Assembly: GCF_023333585.1 (NCBI RefSeq)
Contig: NZ_JAIQZN010000004.1
Coordinates: forward strand, 88,104-152,103
Reading direction: 5' to 3'
From: Argonema antarcticum A004/B2
Lineage (GTDB): Bacteria; Cyanobacteriota; Cyanobacteriia; Cyanobacteriales; Aerosakkonemataceae
DNA: 64,000 nucleotides
Within the stretch, counting starts at the first letter, position 1, and each line of letters begins with the position of its first letter. This document shows positions 8,874-17,306 of the stretch, one piece after another. The translations under genes and the position numbers were made by a program. Below the pieces are notes generated by a model. The model was not told the DNA's origin. It saw nothing but the letters and a program-made list of their open reading frames with translations, and did no database searches.

Positions 8874-9545
8874 ATGAAAATCATCAAATATCTAGTGATG
8901 GTGTTGATATTGACGGCAAATTTACTGTTTGTACAACCTTCATGGGCAGATGCAAAAAAGCCATCATTTGCAAAAAATCCTGAATACATAGAGGTGACTA
9001 AAAATCTAGATGTTCTCTTGAAAGCGAAAGAGGGACAAACTCAATTAGAGAATTATACACCGGAGGAGATTCAGAAAAAAATCGATGAATTAGAGTTTCA
9101 AAAATATACTCTTGAATCAGGAATAAACTGGAGTCAGTGCCGGAACGAGACAGGCAAGACAGTGGCTGTATACGGCCCGAAACAAAAAAAATCCAGCGAA
9201 CAATACGAAAATGCACTTTACTTTTTAGCTGACGGTCAGACAACTGAAGAGAAATGGGATTGCGAAGGATTTTACGTACCTAATGACGCAGTACTAACAG
9301 ACTTAACTGTTGAAGGACAGGATGGACAACAATTGAGGGGCGCTGTTGCTGTCAAGATACCTGATGGAACGAATTTAGTTCTCAAGAAAAATCCCGACAC
9401 AGGCATAGTTGAATTCAACGTTCCTTCTAGTAAAATATTGAAAGCAGGCGATGCCAACTGGTTTATACCGAATGTATCGCAAGCATTCATAGATACACGA
9501 GTCCCAAATGCACTTCCCAGTCAGAACGAGGATATCGAGGATTAA
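8874..9545 (+). CDS. Secreted protein of unknown function
   Basis: 223 residues. A clear Sec signal peptide covers residues 1-26 (MKIIKYLVMVLILTANLLFV then QPSWADA, cleavage after AxA-like WADA). The mature part is hydrophilic, with a predicted helical segment (PEEIQKKIDELEFQKYTLES) and a region containing two cysteines (WSQCRNETGK and WDCEGFYVP) that could form a disulfide. No recognised domain. It stands alone, downstream of the CadD pair after a 140-bp AT-rich gap and upstream of a long inverted repeat. Confidence 0.75.
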   Translation: MKIIKYLVMVLILTANLLFVQPSWADAKKPSFAKNPEYIEVTKNLDVLLKAKEGQTQLENYTPEEIQKKIDELEFQKYTLESGINWSQCRNETGKTVAVYGPKQKKSSEQYENALYFLADGQTTEEKWDCEGFYVPNDAVLTDLTVEGQDGQQLRGAVAVKIPDGTNLVLKKNPDTGIVEFNVPSSKILKAGDANWFIPNVSQAFIDTRVPNALPSQNEDIED

Positions 9546-9588
9546 AGTTCCCGCATTTGTCCTACTGTGAAGGCATATTTGTGATTAC

Positions 9589-9658
9589 GGTTACAGCCAA
9601 AATACGCGAAAAAATCAGAAGTAACTCTCTGAAAAACTCTGATAATTTGGCTGTAACC
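9589..9658. repeat. 13-bp perfect inverted repeat with internal second stem
   Basis: Arms GGTTACAGCCAAA (9589-9601) and TTTGGCTGTAACC (9646-9658). Inside them, ATCAGA and TCTGAT form a second possible stem, giving an extended cruciform. It sits between two co-oriented genes. There is no T-run after the right arm, so a simple terminator is unlikely; a processed transcript structure or a small mobile repeat is possible. Confidence 0.7.
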
Positions 9659-9697
9659 CTGACTAAAGAAGAGTACTAAAAATTAAGGGTGTTATTG

Positions 9698-10126
9698 ATG
9701 CAGTTAAAGTTAAAATCCATCCAGGTAGAGGCAAATACGAAGAAGCAAGGACGACTGAATCCGTCGCGAGTGCGGGATCACTTGGCGAACGAACGCACTT
9801 ATCTGGCATGGATGCGTAGCGCGATCGCACTCATGGGTTTTGGCGTCGTCATCGTCCGTCTTCGCGCCTTCCACCCACCGCTTCTCCCTCATCCCGGCAA
9901 TGGCTGGAAATTAGGTTTACTTTTCTCTCTAGTGGGATTGCTGACAGTCTTACTCTCTACCCAGCACTACTTCGCCGTCCGCCGCGACATCGACGAGGAT
10001 ACTTACGAACCAGCCGATCGCTGGGTGATCCTGTTTAGCCTCGCCGTACTGATCCTGGGTGCGGGAGTTATCTATTTTGTCTTCACAGCACCCCTCAGTC
10101 CAATGAGTCCCGTTATGCCTGACTGA
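9698..10126 (+). CDS. DUF202 (YidH-type) membrane protein
   Basis: 142 residues from ATG 9698; an upstream GTG at 9689 is possible but sits too close to the AAGGG at 9685-9689. The DUF202 signature is DHLANERTYLAWMRSAIALM (about residues 25-44). Three membrane helices follow, around residues 38-58, 75-95 and 112-135. The family has no firmly established function in cyanobacteria. The stop codon is immediately followed by a family-1 MITE-like element. Confidence 0.85.
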   Translation: MQLKLKSIQVEANTKKQGRLNPSRVRDHLANERTYLAWMRSAIALMGFGVVIVRLRAFHPPLLPHPGNGWKLGLLFSLVGLLTVLLSTQHYFAVRRDIDEDTYEPADRWVILFSLAVLILGAGVIYFVFTAPLSPMSPVMPD

Positions 10127-10258
10127 TATAGCTAGGGACTAGGGGCTAGGGACTAGGGGCTAGGGAAGAGGGAAGAGGGAAAAGCTTGACGAAGTAAAGG
10201 ATTATGAACCAGAGGTAAGAGTTGGAGTTGCCCTAACCGACTTTCGTCGGTTGCTATA
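10127..10258 (-). mobile_element. MITE-like repeat family 1, copy B
   Basis: 132 bp, in reverse orientation to copy A. On the minus strand it starts TATAGCAACCGACGAAAGTC, with a perfect hairpin AACCGAC-GAAA-GTCGGTT, then the core GGCAACTCCAACTC. It ends in alternating CCCTAGC/CCCTAGT units and GCTATA. This is the best preserved hairpin of the family. Confidence 0.82.
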
Positions 10259-10265
10259 ATTCTCT

Positions 10266-10378
10266 CTAGTGCAGCGCGGCAGAAATAACCCATCAGTTCA
10301 GAAGTAGTTAAATGTCTGACAATCAAAAGATTTTTGACTTTTGACTTTTGACTTTTGACTTCCGCGTAGCGGCACTAG
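10266..10378 (+). mobile_element. MITE-like repeat family 2, copy 1 (CTAGTGC ends)
   Basis: 113-bp element starting CTAGTGCAGCGCGG and ending CCGCGTAGCGGCACTAG. Terminal 7-bp inverted repeats CTAGTGC/GCACTAG extend imperfectly inward. The interior contains TTTTGAC heptamers. A second copy is at 32912-33025. The element ends two bases before the stop codon of the TauE gene. Confidence 0.8.
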
Positions 10379-10380
10379 GC

Positions 10381-11178
10381 TCACGCCGGAGAAACTAATT
10401 TCCAGCTTACCATCACTAATATTGTGTAAATAACAAGCCGGAGTGCTGGTTGAGGAGTAATTTTGCAAAGTTTAGCACCCACCAGCACCCCCGGCACCGT
10501 GCCTAACCAAATCGGCAATACCAGACTCCAGTCAACTGTGCCAAGGCACAAATGCCCCAGAGAAGTAAAAAACAACAAAATGGCTGCCTGTGAAAGATCC
10601 GTTCCTACCAACTTACGAGAGTCAAGGCGGAAAAATGAAATCAGTACGAGTGCAAACATCGAACCGGAAGACACGCTAGTCAAACCGACCAGACAGCCTA
10701 AAACAGATCCAATACCAATCGTCTGAAAACGACCGCCGTTAGTTTTTAAGTCAAATTTGGGTAGTTCTGGTAACTGCAATTGAGGAACAAAATTTTTCAA
10801 CAACAATTGTGCAAGCGCCGACAAAGCGACAAGCAGCATCATTATCCCCAGCAAGCGCAGCAGTATGTCATCCAGATTAAGAGTCCCATTATGCTTGATG
10901 ATGTATAAAATCCCCACTCCCGTCAGCGACCCAGGAACACTTCCCAATGCCAGCCATTTGACAACTTGCAGATCGAGTGTTTTTTGCTGCCAGTGCTTGA
11001 AACCACCGACAACCTTCATCAAAGTAGCAGCCACTACATCAGAACTGACAGCGATCGAAGGCGGTACTTGGAACACGAAAATCAACATCGGGGTGATGAG
11101 AGACGCTCCACCAATTCCTGTTAAACCAACTATGATGCCAACTACGAAGCTAAGACCCGAAAGTAATAAATAGTTCAT
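10381..11178 (-). CDS. Sulfite exporter TauE/SafE family membrane protein
   Basis: 265 residues with about eight membrane helices in two related halves, as in the TauE/SafE family (transport of sulfite, sulfoacetate or related anions). The first half has GLTGIGGASLITPMLIFVF (about 20-38) and the second has GCLVGLTSVSSGSMFALVLI (about 160-179). The second half also contains GTDLSQAAILLFFTSLGHL. It lies upstream of the sulfate-uptake cluster and of sulfite reductase, so a role in sulfur anion traffic is plausible, but the family is broad. The start ATG at 11178 is followed directly by a hydrophobic helix. Confidence 0.88.
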   Translation of the reverse strand: MNYLLLSGLSFVVGIIVGLTGIGGASLITPMLIFVFQVPPSIAVSSDVVAATLMKVVGGFKHWQQKTLDLQVVKWLALGSVPGSLTGVGILYIIKHNGTLNLDDILLRLLGIMMLLVALSALAQLLLKNFVPQLQLPELPKFDLKTNGGRFQTIGIGSVLGCLVGLTSVSSGSMFALVLISFFRLDSRKLVGTDLSQAAILLFFTSLGHLCLGTVDWSLVLPIWLGTVPGVLVGAKLCKITPQPALRLVIYTILVMVSWKLVSPA

Positions 11179-11261
11179 CGGAATATACGGTATGGGGGAA
11201 ACTCAGTCACGAAGCGTGCCCAGAGGAAAGCAACACGAGCGGTAATAAAGCGCCATGAATC

Positions 11262-11516
11262 TTAAAATGCGTAACTGTAGCCATCTTTTCGATGAACAAT
11301 TTGGCAGTATTTGTAACTAATTCCTTGCACCGTTTCTGACGCATAAATGTTAAACGAGCCAGATGACCTAACCGCAACACGCCCCACGTACTCACCAATT
11401 TTCTTTCCTGATGTAACAATTGCTTTCACAATGTCACCTGTTTGAAAACCCTTAACGAATTTATTTCGAGGAACGTATCTTAGTGCTAAAACACAACAAC
11501 TTAAGCGAACAGTAGA
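11262..11516 (-). pseudogene. C-terminal remnant of an IscB-type (RRXRR/HNH) endonuclease gene
   Basis: On the minus strand an open stretch of about 84 codons ends at the TAA at 11262-11264. It reads KGFQTGDIVKAIVTSGKK, then EYVGRVAVRSSGSFNI, then VQGISYKYCQIVHRKDGYSY. This is the characteristic C-terminus of IscB-family RNA-guided nucleases (IS200/IS605-associated). An in-frame TGA at 11517-11519 closes the frame, and no RuvC or HNH part was recognised upstream, so the gene is a truncated relic. No transposase or omega-RNA was identified next to it. Confidence 0.68.
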
Positions 11517-11635
11517 TCAAAGCCCTTACCACCAGTTAATCCGCTTTTCAACTTCGAGCAACATAACGATTACTTAGCCAAAACTTTGGTGGGTTTAATC
11601 TATTGTAACTAGACAAATTTACTGTTTACGGAGCT

Positions 11636-12004
11636 TCACATAATCTTTACAGGAAATAGAGCGGTAGTTTCCAGAATTTTAAACTGCATCAACGCCAAAA
11701 TGATTACAGTGTAGGCGGTAGAGGAAACTAGACCCGTCAATAGCTCTTTTTTAAGATTACGCTCTTTGGGTTGCCCTTGAAAAACATCCACAGATCCAAA
11801 TTGCATCAATATAATCCCAGCAATGTTGGAAAGCCAATACCCTAAGATTGAGCAAGGTAGACGTAAGTCTGAGGAAAGTAAACTACAGACATAGCCAAAA
11901 AAATAAGCTATTGGCAAATTGAAAATCAAATCATTCCACCAACATAGTGGTGAGAGCAAATATCCAATTACCAGAAAAAATCCGCCCCTTAGTTTTTTCG
12001 ACAT
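11636..12004 (-). CDS. Small multispanning membrane protein, unknown function
   Basis: 122 residues. Hydrophobic segments lie at about residues 8-27, 27-45, 53-70 and 88-107, separated by short charged loops (GQPKERNLKKEL near residue 78-89). No recognised domain; similar short membrane proteins occur in cyanobacteria. It is an isolated gene, with the IscB relic downstream and a 390-bp gap upstream. The start ATG at 12004 is preceded on the minus strand by AAAGGATAGAAGTC, with AGGA as a plausible ribosome-binding site. Confidence 0.6.
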   Translation of the reverse strand: MSKKLRGGFFLVIGYLLSPLCWWNDLIFNLPIAYFFGYVCSLLSSDLRLPCSILGYWLSNIAGIILMQFGSVDVFQGQPKERNLKKELLTGLVSSTAYTVIILALMQFKILETTALFPVKIM

Positions 12005-12397
12005 GACTTCTATCCTTTCAATGGGTTAGAGCTATACAGGTAATCTACGGTTATTTTGTGGGGTATGGCCTCTCGTTGTCCCTTGCTTACGTCTAGGCCA
12101 GAATATCCAGGCAGGGCAAGAACTTGAACCCCTCTTGTGCAGGCTGGTGTAGCTGCTCAGATTATTGCTGACTGTTCTGACGTTAGCATAATACATAATT
12201 CCGCTAGACTTACCGTAGTTTACTCTAAAGGTTGAGCAAATGTCTAGAGGAAAATTAGGATCGATCTTTCTTGGGGATCGCCCTGATTGCTTGCGCTTGT
12301 GCCTATTCCCAATTATATAAGTAATTATACTTAATCGTTTGACCGATTCGGGTTGACACGAGCAAAGACAACTTTGGTGCTTCTTCGTTCGGTTCGC
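12005..12397. other. Intergenic region, no feature recognised
   Basis: 393 bp between two minus-strand genes. I looked for tRNA-like TPsiC arms, hairpins with T-runs and short ORFs and see nothing convincing. It must contain the promoter of the 11636-12004 gene. Confidence 0.6.
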
Positions 12398-13204
12398 TTA
12401 CTTCGATCGACCTATGAATAATTCCCTCAAATCCAACAATTTTGCACTGTCATTACCAAAAACCACAGGCAGATCCCCATTCCATTTATCTATGGCTTGC
12501 TTTAGCAGTATTTCAGGAGTCAAATTTTCGCGCAGCAACCTTTGTGCCTCCGCCTCTCCTTTAGCTAAATTAACCTTAACCTCTGCTTCTTTTGTGGCTT
12601 TTTGCGCTAAAAAACTTGTTTGCTTTGCTTGCTGTTCGGCAATTTGTTTCGCTTCGACGGCCTCATTAAAGCGTTTTGAGAAATGGATATGTACTAGAGA
12701 AACATCATCAATTGCCAAGTGATAGTTAGTTATTCGTGCGGTCAATAACTTGTCTACTCCAGATTTAACTTCTGACCGCTTAGTAATGATTTCTTCGGCT
12801 GTATACTTTGCCATTACTGCCTTTAGCACTTCTTCAACTGCTGGGTTGATAATGCGATCGACTACCTCCGTCTCAGCACCAATTTGTTGAAAAACAATGT
12901 CTGCTTCCTCTGGAATAATATGCCAGTTGAGAGCTACATTGGTGAAAACATCCTGGAGATCTTTCGAGGATGCTTGAGTGGATATATCCTGCTTTTGTAC
13001 GCGAACGCTCAATTTTTTTACGGTATTGACTAAGGGAATAATTGGATGAATTCCTTCTCCTAGTACCCTTTGTACTTTACCAAATTGCATCAACACGCCC
13101 CGTTCTCCAGCATTTACAATTGTAAAGGGCGTAAAGATAATAATTAGTAGCAATACAACTAAAGTCAGTTTACCAACCCTGGAAAAAGCATTACTTTTTT
13201 TCAT
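12398..13204 (-). CDS. Prohibitin/SPFH (band 7) family protein
   Basis: 268 residues from ATG 13204 (MKKSNAF). An upstream ATG at 13240 is possible, but that extension overlaps a dispersed 31-bp repeat. One N-terminal membrane anchor (about residues 12-32, LVVLLLIIIFTPFTIVNAGE) is followed by an SPFH domain with GVLMQFGKVQRVLGEGIHPI and the prohibitin-type LTARITNYHLAIDDVSLVHI near 160-180. A charged coiled coil follows (EAVEAKQIAEQQAKQTSFLA, near 190-210), then a C-terminal region of subunit contacts. Prohibitins form membrane-attached ring complexes and chaperone membrane proteins; the cyanobacterial role is not settled. Confidence 0.9.
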   Translation of the reverse strand: MKKSNAFSRVGKLTLVVLLLIIIFTPFTIVNAGERGVLMQFGKVQRVLGEGIHPIIPLVNTVKKLSVRVQKQDISTQASSKDLQDVFTNVALNWHIIPEEADIVFQQIGAETEVVDRIINPAVEEVLKAVMAKYTAEEIITKRSEVKSGVDKLLTARITNYHLAIDDVSLVHIHFSKRFNEAVEAKQIAEQQAKQTSFLAQKATKEAEVKVNLAKGEAEAQRLLRENLTPEILLKQAIDKWNGDLPVVFGNDSAKLLDLRELFIGRSK

Positions 13205-13223
13205 GACTAATAACTTAGCTCTA

Positions 13224-13254
13224 GAACACCGATTCAGCAATCAAAAGCCTAACC
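13224..13254 (+). repeat. 31-bp dispersed repeat, copy 2
   Basis: Matches 4526-4556 except for one base. It lies over the first possible codons of the prohibitin-like gene, which argues for that gene starting at 13204. Confidence 0.75.
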
Positions 13255-13549
13255 TCCTTGGCCCCTGACCCCTTACCTACAAGGCGGTGCGATCAAAAAC
13301 AGTTGGTGGTAGGGAGGACAAGGGGAACAAGGGAGACAAGGGGGACTCTTTCTGCCAACTACTTATGACCACACCCCTTACAAGGCAGGGGCAAGGGTTA
13401 AAAACAGTCGCGTCTATAAGTATCCACCGGGTAGCGTCGTCTAAAAATACCTATTGCGTTTTTACAAGAACCTAGTTAGGATCTAATCTTGTAACTATTA
13501 AATACGGTATTCCTACCAATTAACCGTAGATTAACAAGGAGAACATTAG
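13255..13549. other. Upstream region of sbpA
   Basis: 295 bp with GACAAGGGG-type purine-rich repeats near 13316-13345, then AT-rich DNA before the sbpA ribosome-binding site AAGGAG at 13536-13541. The sbpA promoter must lie here, but no operator was recognised. Confidence 0.6.
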
Positions 13550-14737
13550 ATGGGTCTGTGGCATAGCACCAAGAAACAAGGCAAGTCCTTAGCTGAGTCG
13601 GCTACTGGTGGAGCCGCTGAATTATCAGGGTTTATAGGACAGTGGTGCGAACAGCAGGGCATGGGCAAGTTAAAGTTTGCTTCCCTAAAAGGCTTCGTGT
13701 CGTTATTTTTGGTGGGAGTGAGTTTGAGTGCAGTGCTAGCATCCTGCTCTGGCAACAACTCTAATCCCAGCGCTACATCAAGTGGTGGTGCCAGCCCAGG
13801 GGCTAAAACTGGGGACGTTGAAGTGACGCTGGTTTCCTATGCAGTCACCCGCGCCGCCTATGAAAAGATTATTCCCCAGTTCACAGCCAAGTGGAAACAG
13901 GAACACAACCAAAACGTTACCTTCAACCAGAGTTATGGCGGGTCTGGTTCCCAAGCCCGTGCCGTGATTGATGGTTTGGAGGCGGATGTGGTGGCGTTAG
14001 CCTTGGCGCTCGATACGAAGCAAATTGAGAAAGCCGGACTAATTCTACCAGGTTGGGAAACTGAAGCTGCTAATGGTGCGATCGTCACTAAATCCGTCGC
14101 CGCTTTAGTCACCCGCGACGGCAACCCCAAAGGAATTCAAACCTGGGCAGATTTAGCAAAAAATGACGTAAAAGTCATTACCGCTAACCCCAAAACTTCA
14201 GGTGGCGCTCGCTGGAATTTCTTGGGTTTATGGGGTTCCATCACCCGCACTGGAGGTGACGATGCCAAAGCCCAGGAATTTGTTAACAAAGTCTACAAAA
14301 ATGTCCCCGTGCTACCCAAAGATGCTCGCGAAGCCAGCGATGTCTTTTTCAAACAAGGTCAGGGAGATGTTTTAATCAACTACGAAAACGAAGTGATTTT
14401 GGCTGGGCTAAACGGTGAGAAACTTCCTTACGTAGTACCAGATGTGAACATTTCGATCGACAATCCTGTCGCCGTTGTAGACAAAAACGTTGATAAACAC
14501 GGCACCAGAGAAGTTGCTGAAGCATTTGTCAAGTTTCTCTACACACCAGAAGCCCAACGGGAATTTACTAAAGTAGGCTTCCGACCCGTCGAGCCCACGG
14601 TAGGAGAAGAAGTAGCCAATCAATTTGCCAAAATCAAAACCCTTTTCACCGCACAAGATTTGGGTGGTTGGGATGCAATCCAGAAGAACTTTTTTGATGA
14701 TGGGGCTGTTTTTGACAAAATTCAGTCTGCCAAGTAA
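13550..14737 (+). CDS. sbpA: Sulfate ABC transporter substrate-binding protein
   Basis: Periplasmic sulfate/thiosulfate-binding lipoprotein of the CysP/Sbp family, 395 residues from ATG 13550, which has a good AAGGAG ribosome-binding site nine bases upstream. The mature domain begins VEVTLVSYAVTRAAYEKIIP and includes FNQSYGGSGSQARAVIDGLEADVVALAL and TSGGARWNFLGLWG, all typical of SbpA. A signal segment ends in a lipobox LASC with Cys near residue 66. Oddly, about 37 mostly polar residues precede the signal segment; an internal ATG at 13661 would give the usual N-terminus. First gene of a sulfate-uptake cluster with NIL, cysT and cysW genes downstream. Confidence 0.95.
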   Translation: MGLWHSTKKQGKSLAESATGGAAELSGFIGQWCEQQGMGKLKFASLKGFVSLFLVGVSLSAVLASCSGNNSNPSATSSGGASPGAKTGDVEVTLVSYAVTRAAYEKIIPQFTAKWKQEHNQNVTFNQSYGGSGSQARAVIDGLEADVVALALALDTKQIEKAGLILPGWETEAANGAIVTKSVAALVTRDGNPKGIQTWADLAKNDVKVITANPKTSGGARWNFLGLWGSITRTGGDDAKAQEFVNKVYKNVPVLPKDAREASDVFFKQGQGDVLINYENEVILAGLNGEKLPYVVPDVNISIDNPVAVVDKNVDKHGTREVAEAFVKFLYTPEAQREFTKVGFRPVEPTVGEEVANQFAKIKTLFTAQDLGGWDAIQKNFFDDGAVFDKIQSAK

Positions 14738-14777
14738 CGATTTTTTCAACCCAGCCTTCTGAAAAAAGGAGCCGATC

Positions 14778-15383
14778 GTGACTGCCATCTTCTTCGCTTA
14801 TCTAACCATAAGTTACTCATTTTCTGGGTTGTTTTGCTATCTGGCTTTCCAGAAAAGTGTAAACAAACAGGTTGATTCAAAAGAATTGCAACGCCAGCCA
14901 GTTCCATTAAAAAGCTTTGCGCTCACGCTGTTGTGGCCTCTTTGGATGGTTCGCGAGAGTCTTGGTAACAACAACTGGCAGGACGATCGCATCTATCTTT
15001 TAGAACCACAAAACGTTTGTTCAGAAGTTTGGTTTGAATCTCTCTCTGAAGCACAGGACTTACGCAAAAACCAAGGTTTTGCCCCCGGCGTAAGTCCTCA
15101 AGCAGATAGTTGCTTCCAGAGCAGTCAAGCGAACAAGTTTGGGCTGGGTAGTTCGACGAGTGCAACCATTAAAATTCAGATTCCTAAGAATTATCAGAAA
15201 GAACCTGTAATTTCGCGTCTAACCTCAGATTATGGTTTGACATTCTACATTACAGAGGCAATTCTCGGAACCAGCAATCAAGAAGATGGTTTGTTTGCTT
15301 TAAAATTGGATGGCACACCTCAACAGATTAAAAACGCTCTTGATTACCTTTTGAAAATGAAGGTAAAAATTTCCGAACCTTAA
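14778..15383 (+). CDS. NIL-domain protein with N-terminal membrane segment
   Basis: 201 residues from GTG 14778, supported by AGGAG seven bases upstream. An N-terminal membrane helix (FFAYLTISYSFSGLFCYLAF) is followed by a cytoplasmic loop. The C-terminal NIL domain (about 128-200) contains IKIQIPKNYQKEPVISRLTS, DYGLTFYIT and LDGTPQQIKNAL. NIL is a ferredoxin-like ligand-binding domain best known at the C-terminus of methionine ABC ATPases. Placed between sbpA and cysT, it is probably a sulfur-responsive regulatory or accessory subunit of the sulfate transporter. A second NIL protein follows cysW. Confidence 0.82.
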   Translation: MTAIFFAYLTISYSFSGLFCYLAFQKSVNKQVDSKELQRQPVPLKSFALTLLWPLWMVRESLGNNNWQDDRIYLLEPQNVCSEVWFESLSEAQDLRKNQGFAPGVSPQADSCFQSSQANKFGLGSSTSATIKIQIPKNYQKEPVISRLTSDYGLTFYITEAILGTSNQEDGLFALKLDGTPQQIKNALDYLLKMKVKISEP

Positions 15384-15466
15384 TTGATGGCTAATAGTTC
15401 ATATTTTCTGCTAAATAGCAATGAACAATGCACAATAAGCAATCAACAATCAACAAATAACTACTT

Positions 15467-16324
15467 ATGGCTGTATCTGTTTCTTCGACACCTACTCCAA
15501 CTAGGAAAAACTTTCTGTATCAGCTGACCCATATCTCTTGGCCGTGGCGAATTACCATAGGGTATCTTGCCCTAATGCTATTTCTACCAGTGTCGGCGCT
15601 TATATTAAAAGCGAGTACAGAAAATCCGGTTAACTTTTGGCGAATTGCTACCAGTCCCATAGCTCTATCTACTTATGATGTCACCTTTGTCACATCATTT
15701 ATCGCAGCTTTAATCAACGGAGTGTTTGGCTTTTTAATTGCTTGGGTTTTAGTCCGGTACGATTTTCCCTTGAAGCGGTTGATTGAAGCTGCGATCGATT
15801 TACCGTTTGCTTTACCTACTTCCGTTGCTGGTTTAACTTTGGCAACCGTTTACAGCGAAAACGGCTGGATTGGTTCCCTGCTAGCACCTTTCGGAATTAA
15901 AGTAGCGTTTACTCGCCTGGGGGTAGGCGTAGCAATGCTGTTCATCTCCTTGCCTTTCATAGTGCGAACCTTGCAGCCTGTAATGCAGCAAATGGAAAAG
16001 GAGATCGAAGAAGCAGCCTGGTCATTGGGAGCTTCTCAATGGCAGACTTTTTGGCGTGTGGTTTTGCCACCCTTAATGCCAGCACTTTTAACTGGTGTCG
16101 CCCTGGGGTTTGCTAGAGCTGTTGGAGAATACGGTTCGGTTGTAATTGTGGCTTCAAACATTCCATATAAGGATTTAATCGCATCTGTGCTGATTATCCA
16201 GAGATTGGAGCAGTATGACTATTCGGGCGCGACAGTGATTGGTGTTGTGCTGTTGGGAATTTCACTGTTAATACTAATCGCAATTAACGTTTTACAAGCT
16301 TGGGGGCGACGTTATGAACTCTAA
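15467..16324 (+). CDS. cysT: Sulfate ABC transporter permease CysT
   Basis: Inner-membrane permease of the sulfate/thiosulfate importer, 285 residues with about six membrane helices. The ATPase-coupling EAA loop is [20 protein letters not shown] followed by [20 protein letters not shown] (about 183-220). The family motif [19 protein letters not shown] is near residue 107. The stop overlaps the start of cysW by 11 bp, so the two are translationally coupled. Confidence 0.95.
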   Translation: MAVSVSSTPTPTRKNFLYQLTHISWPWRITIGYLALMLFLPVSALILKASTENPVNFWRIATSPIALSTYDVTFVTSFIAALINGVFGFLIAWVLVRYDFPLKRLIEAAIDLPFALPTSVAGLTLATVYSENGWIGSLLAPFGIKVAFTRLGVGVAMLFISLPFIVRTLQPVMQQMEKEIEEAAWSLGASQWQTFWRVVLPPLMPALLTGVALGFARAVGEYGSVVIVASNIPYKDLIASVLIIQRLEQYDYSGATVIGVVLLGISLLILIAINVLQAWGRRYEL

Positions 16325-17195
16325 TTTAGTGGGACATTCTTTGCAGCCAGATTCGCCGGATTCTCAATCGTCCTCATCAGCTGGGAAGCGTGGTTGGGTA
16401 AAAGTAGTTTCGATCGCAGTTGCGATCGCCTACTTATCGCTAATCTTGTTCATTCCCTCCCTCAACGTCTTTGTACAAGCGTTTAAAGGAGGGTTTGGGC
16501 CTTTTATGGACAACCTTACAGAACGTAATTTTCTTCATTCCGTACAGCTTACGCTCGTAATCGCTCTGATTGTCGTGCCCATCAATACAGTGTTTGGACT
16601 CTGTGCCGCTTGGGTAATTGCACGCAATCAATTTCGCGGTCGAACCTTTCTAATTAGCCTTTTAGACATCCCCTTTGCCGTATCCCCAGTCGTAGCCGGA
16701 CTGATGATTATGCTGCTTTATGGACGGAATGGTTGGTTTGGGCCACTACTAGCAGCGGCAAACATTAAAATTGTTTTTGCTATGCCTGCAATGGTATTAG
16801 CGAGTGCTTTTATCACCTTGCCTTTTGTCGCCCGCGAAGTCATTCCCGTTCTAGAAGAAGCTGGTTCCGAACAAGAAGAAGCCGCTAAAACTTTGGGTGC
16901 AAATGACTGGCAAGTATTCTGGCGCGTCACATTGCCCAATATTAGTTGGGGTTTGCTTTACGGTGTGATTTTAACTAATGCCAGAGTCATGGGCGAGTTT
17001 GGTGCTGTCTCTGTCGTATCTGGTAATATCACTGGCAAAACTCAAACCCTGCCGCTTTTTGTAGAAGAAGCGTACAAGCAATACCAGACTCAAGCCGCAT
17101 TCTCAGCCGCCGTACTGCTCGCCGGTTTGGCATTTGTCACCCTCGTACTCAAAGAAATTCTGGAACGTAAAACCCGCATCAAAGAAGTTGAATGA
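16314..17195 (+). CDS. cysW: Sulfate ABC transporter permease CysW
   Basis: Second permease of the sulfate importer, 293 residues with about six membrane helices. The EAA loop reads [20 protein letters not shown] then [20 protein letters not shown]. The conserved segment [20 protein letters not shown] lies near residue 117. [20 protein letters not shown] is typical of CysW. The ATPase gene cysA, usually next in this operon, is absent here. A short degraded copy of the cysW segment is found at 17690-17782. Confidence 0.95.
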   Translation: MNSNLVGHSLQPDSPDSQSSSSAGKRGWVKVVSIAVAIAYLSLILFIPSLNVFVQAFKGGFGPFMDNLTERNFLHSVQLTLVIALIVVPINTVFGLCAAWVIARNQFRGRTFLISLLDIPFAVSPVVAGLMIMLLYGRNGWFGPLLAAANIKIVFAMPAMVLASAFITLPFVAREVIPVLEEAGSEQEEAAKTLGANDWQVFWRVTLPNISWGLLYGVILTNARVMGEFGAVSVVSGNITGKTQTLPLFVEEAYKQYQTQAAFSAAVLLAGLAFVTLVLKEILERKTRIKEVE

Positions 17196-17222
17196 GACAG
17201 ATTTGCTAATTGAAAATTTTAG

Positions 17223-17278
17223 ATTTCTGATTTAAAATTTATTTTTTTATCCGAAATCTAAAATTTTAAATCAGAAAT
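17223..17278. repeat. 18-bp perfect inverted repeat, AT-rich
   Basis: Arms ATTTCTGATTTAAAATTT (17223-17240) and its complement (17261-17278) flank a 20-nt loop. It lies between cysW and the second NIL gene and could attenuate transcription, or it may be an AT-rich intergenic repeat like those near 3350 and 29400. Confidence 0.75.
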
Positions 17279-17306
17279 TACTTACTTACCCATTACGGAG
17301 GCTAAA

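Noticed and set aside
11207..11419. 70-residue minus-strand frame beginning MLHQERKLVSTW
   Set aside because: It overlaps the IscB-like frame out of register; only the other frame shows family sequence.
12005..12397. tRNA or riboswitch in the long gap
   Set aside because: No cloverleaf, TPsiC arm or known aptamer core could be matched by eye.
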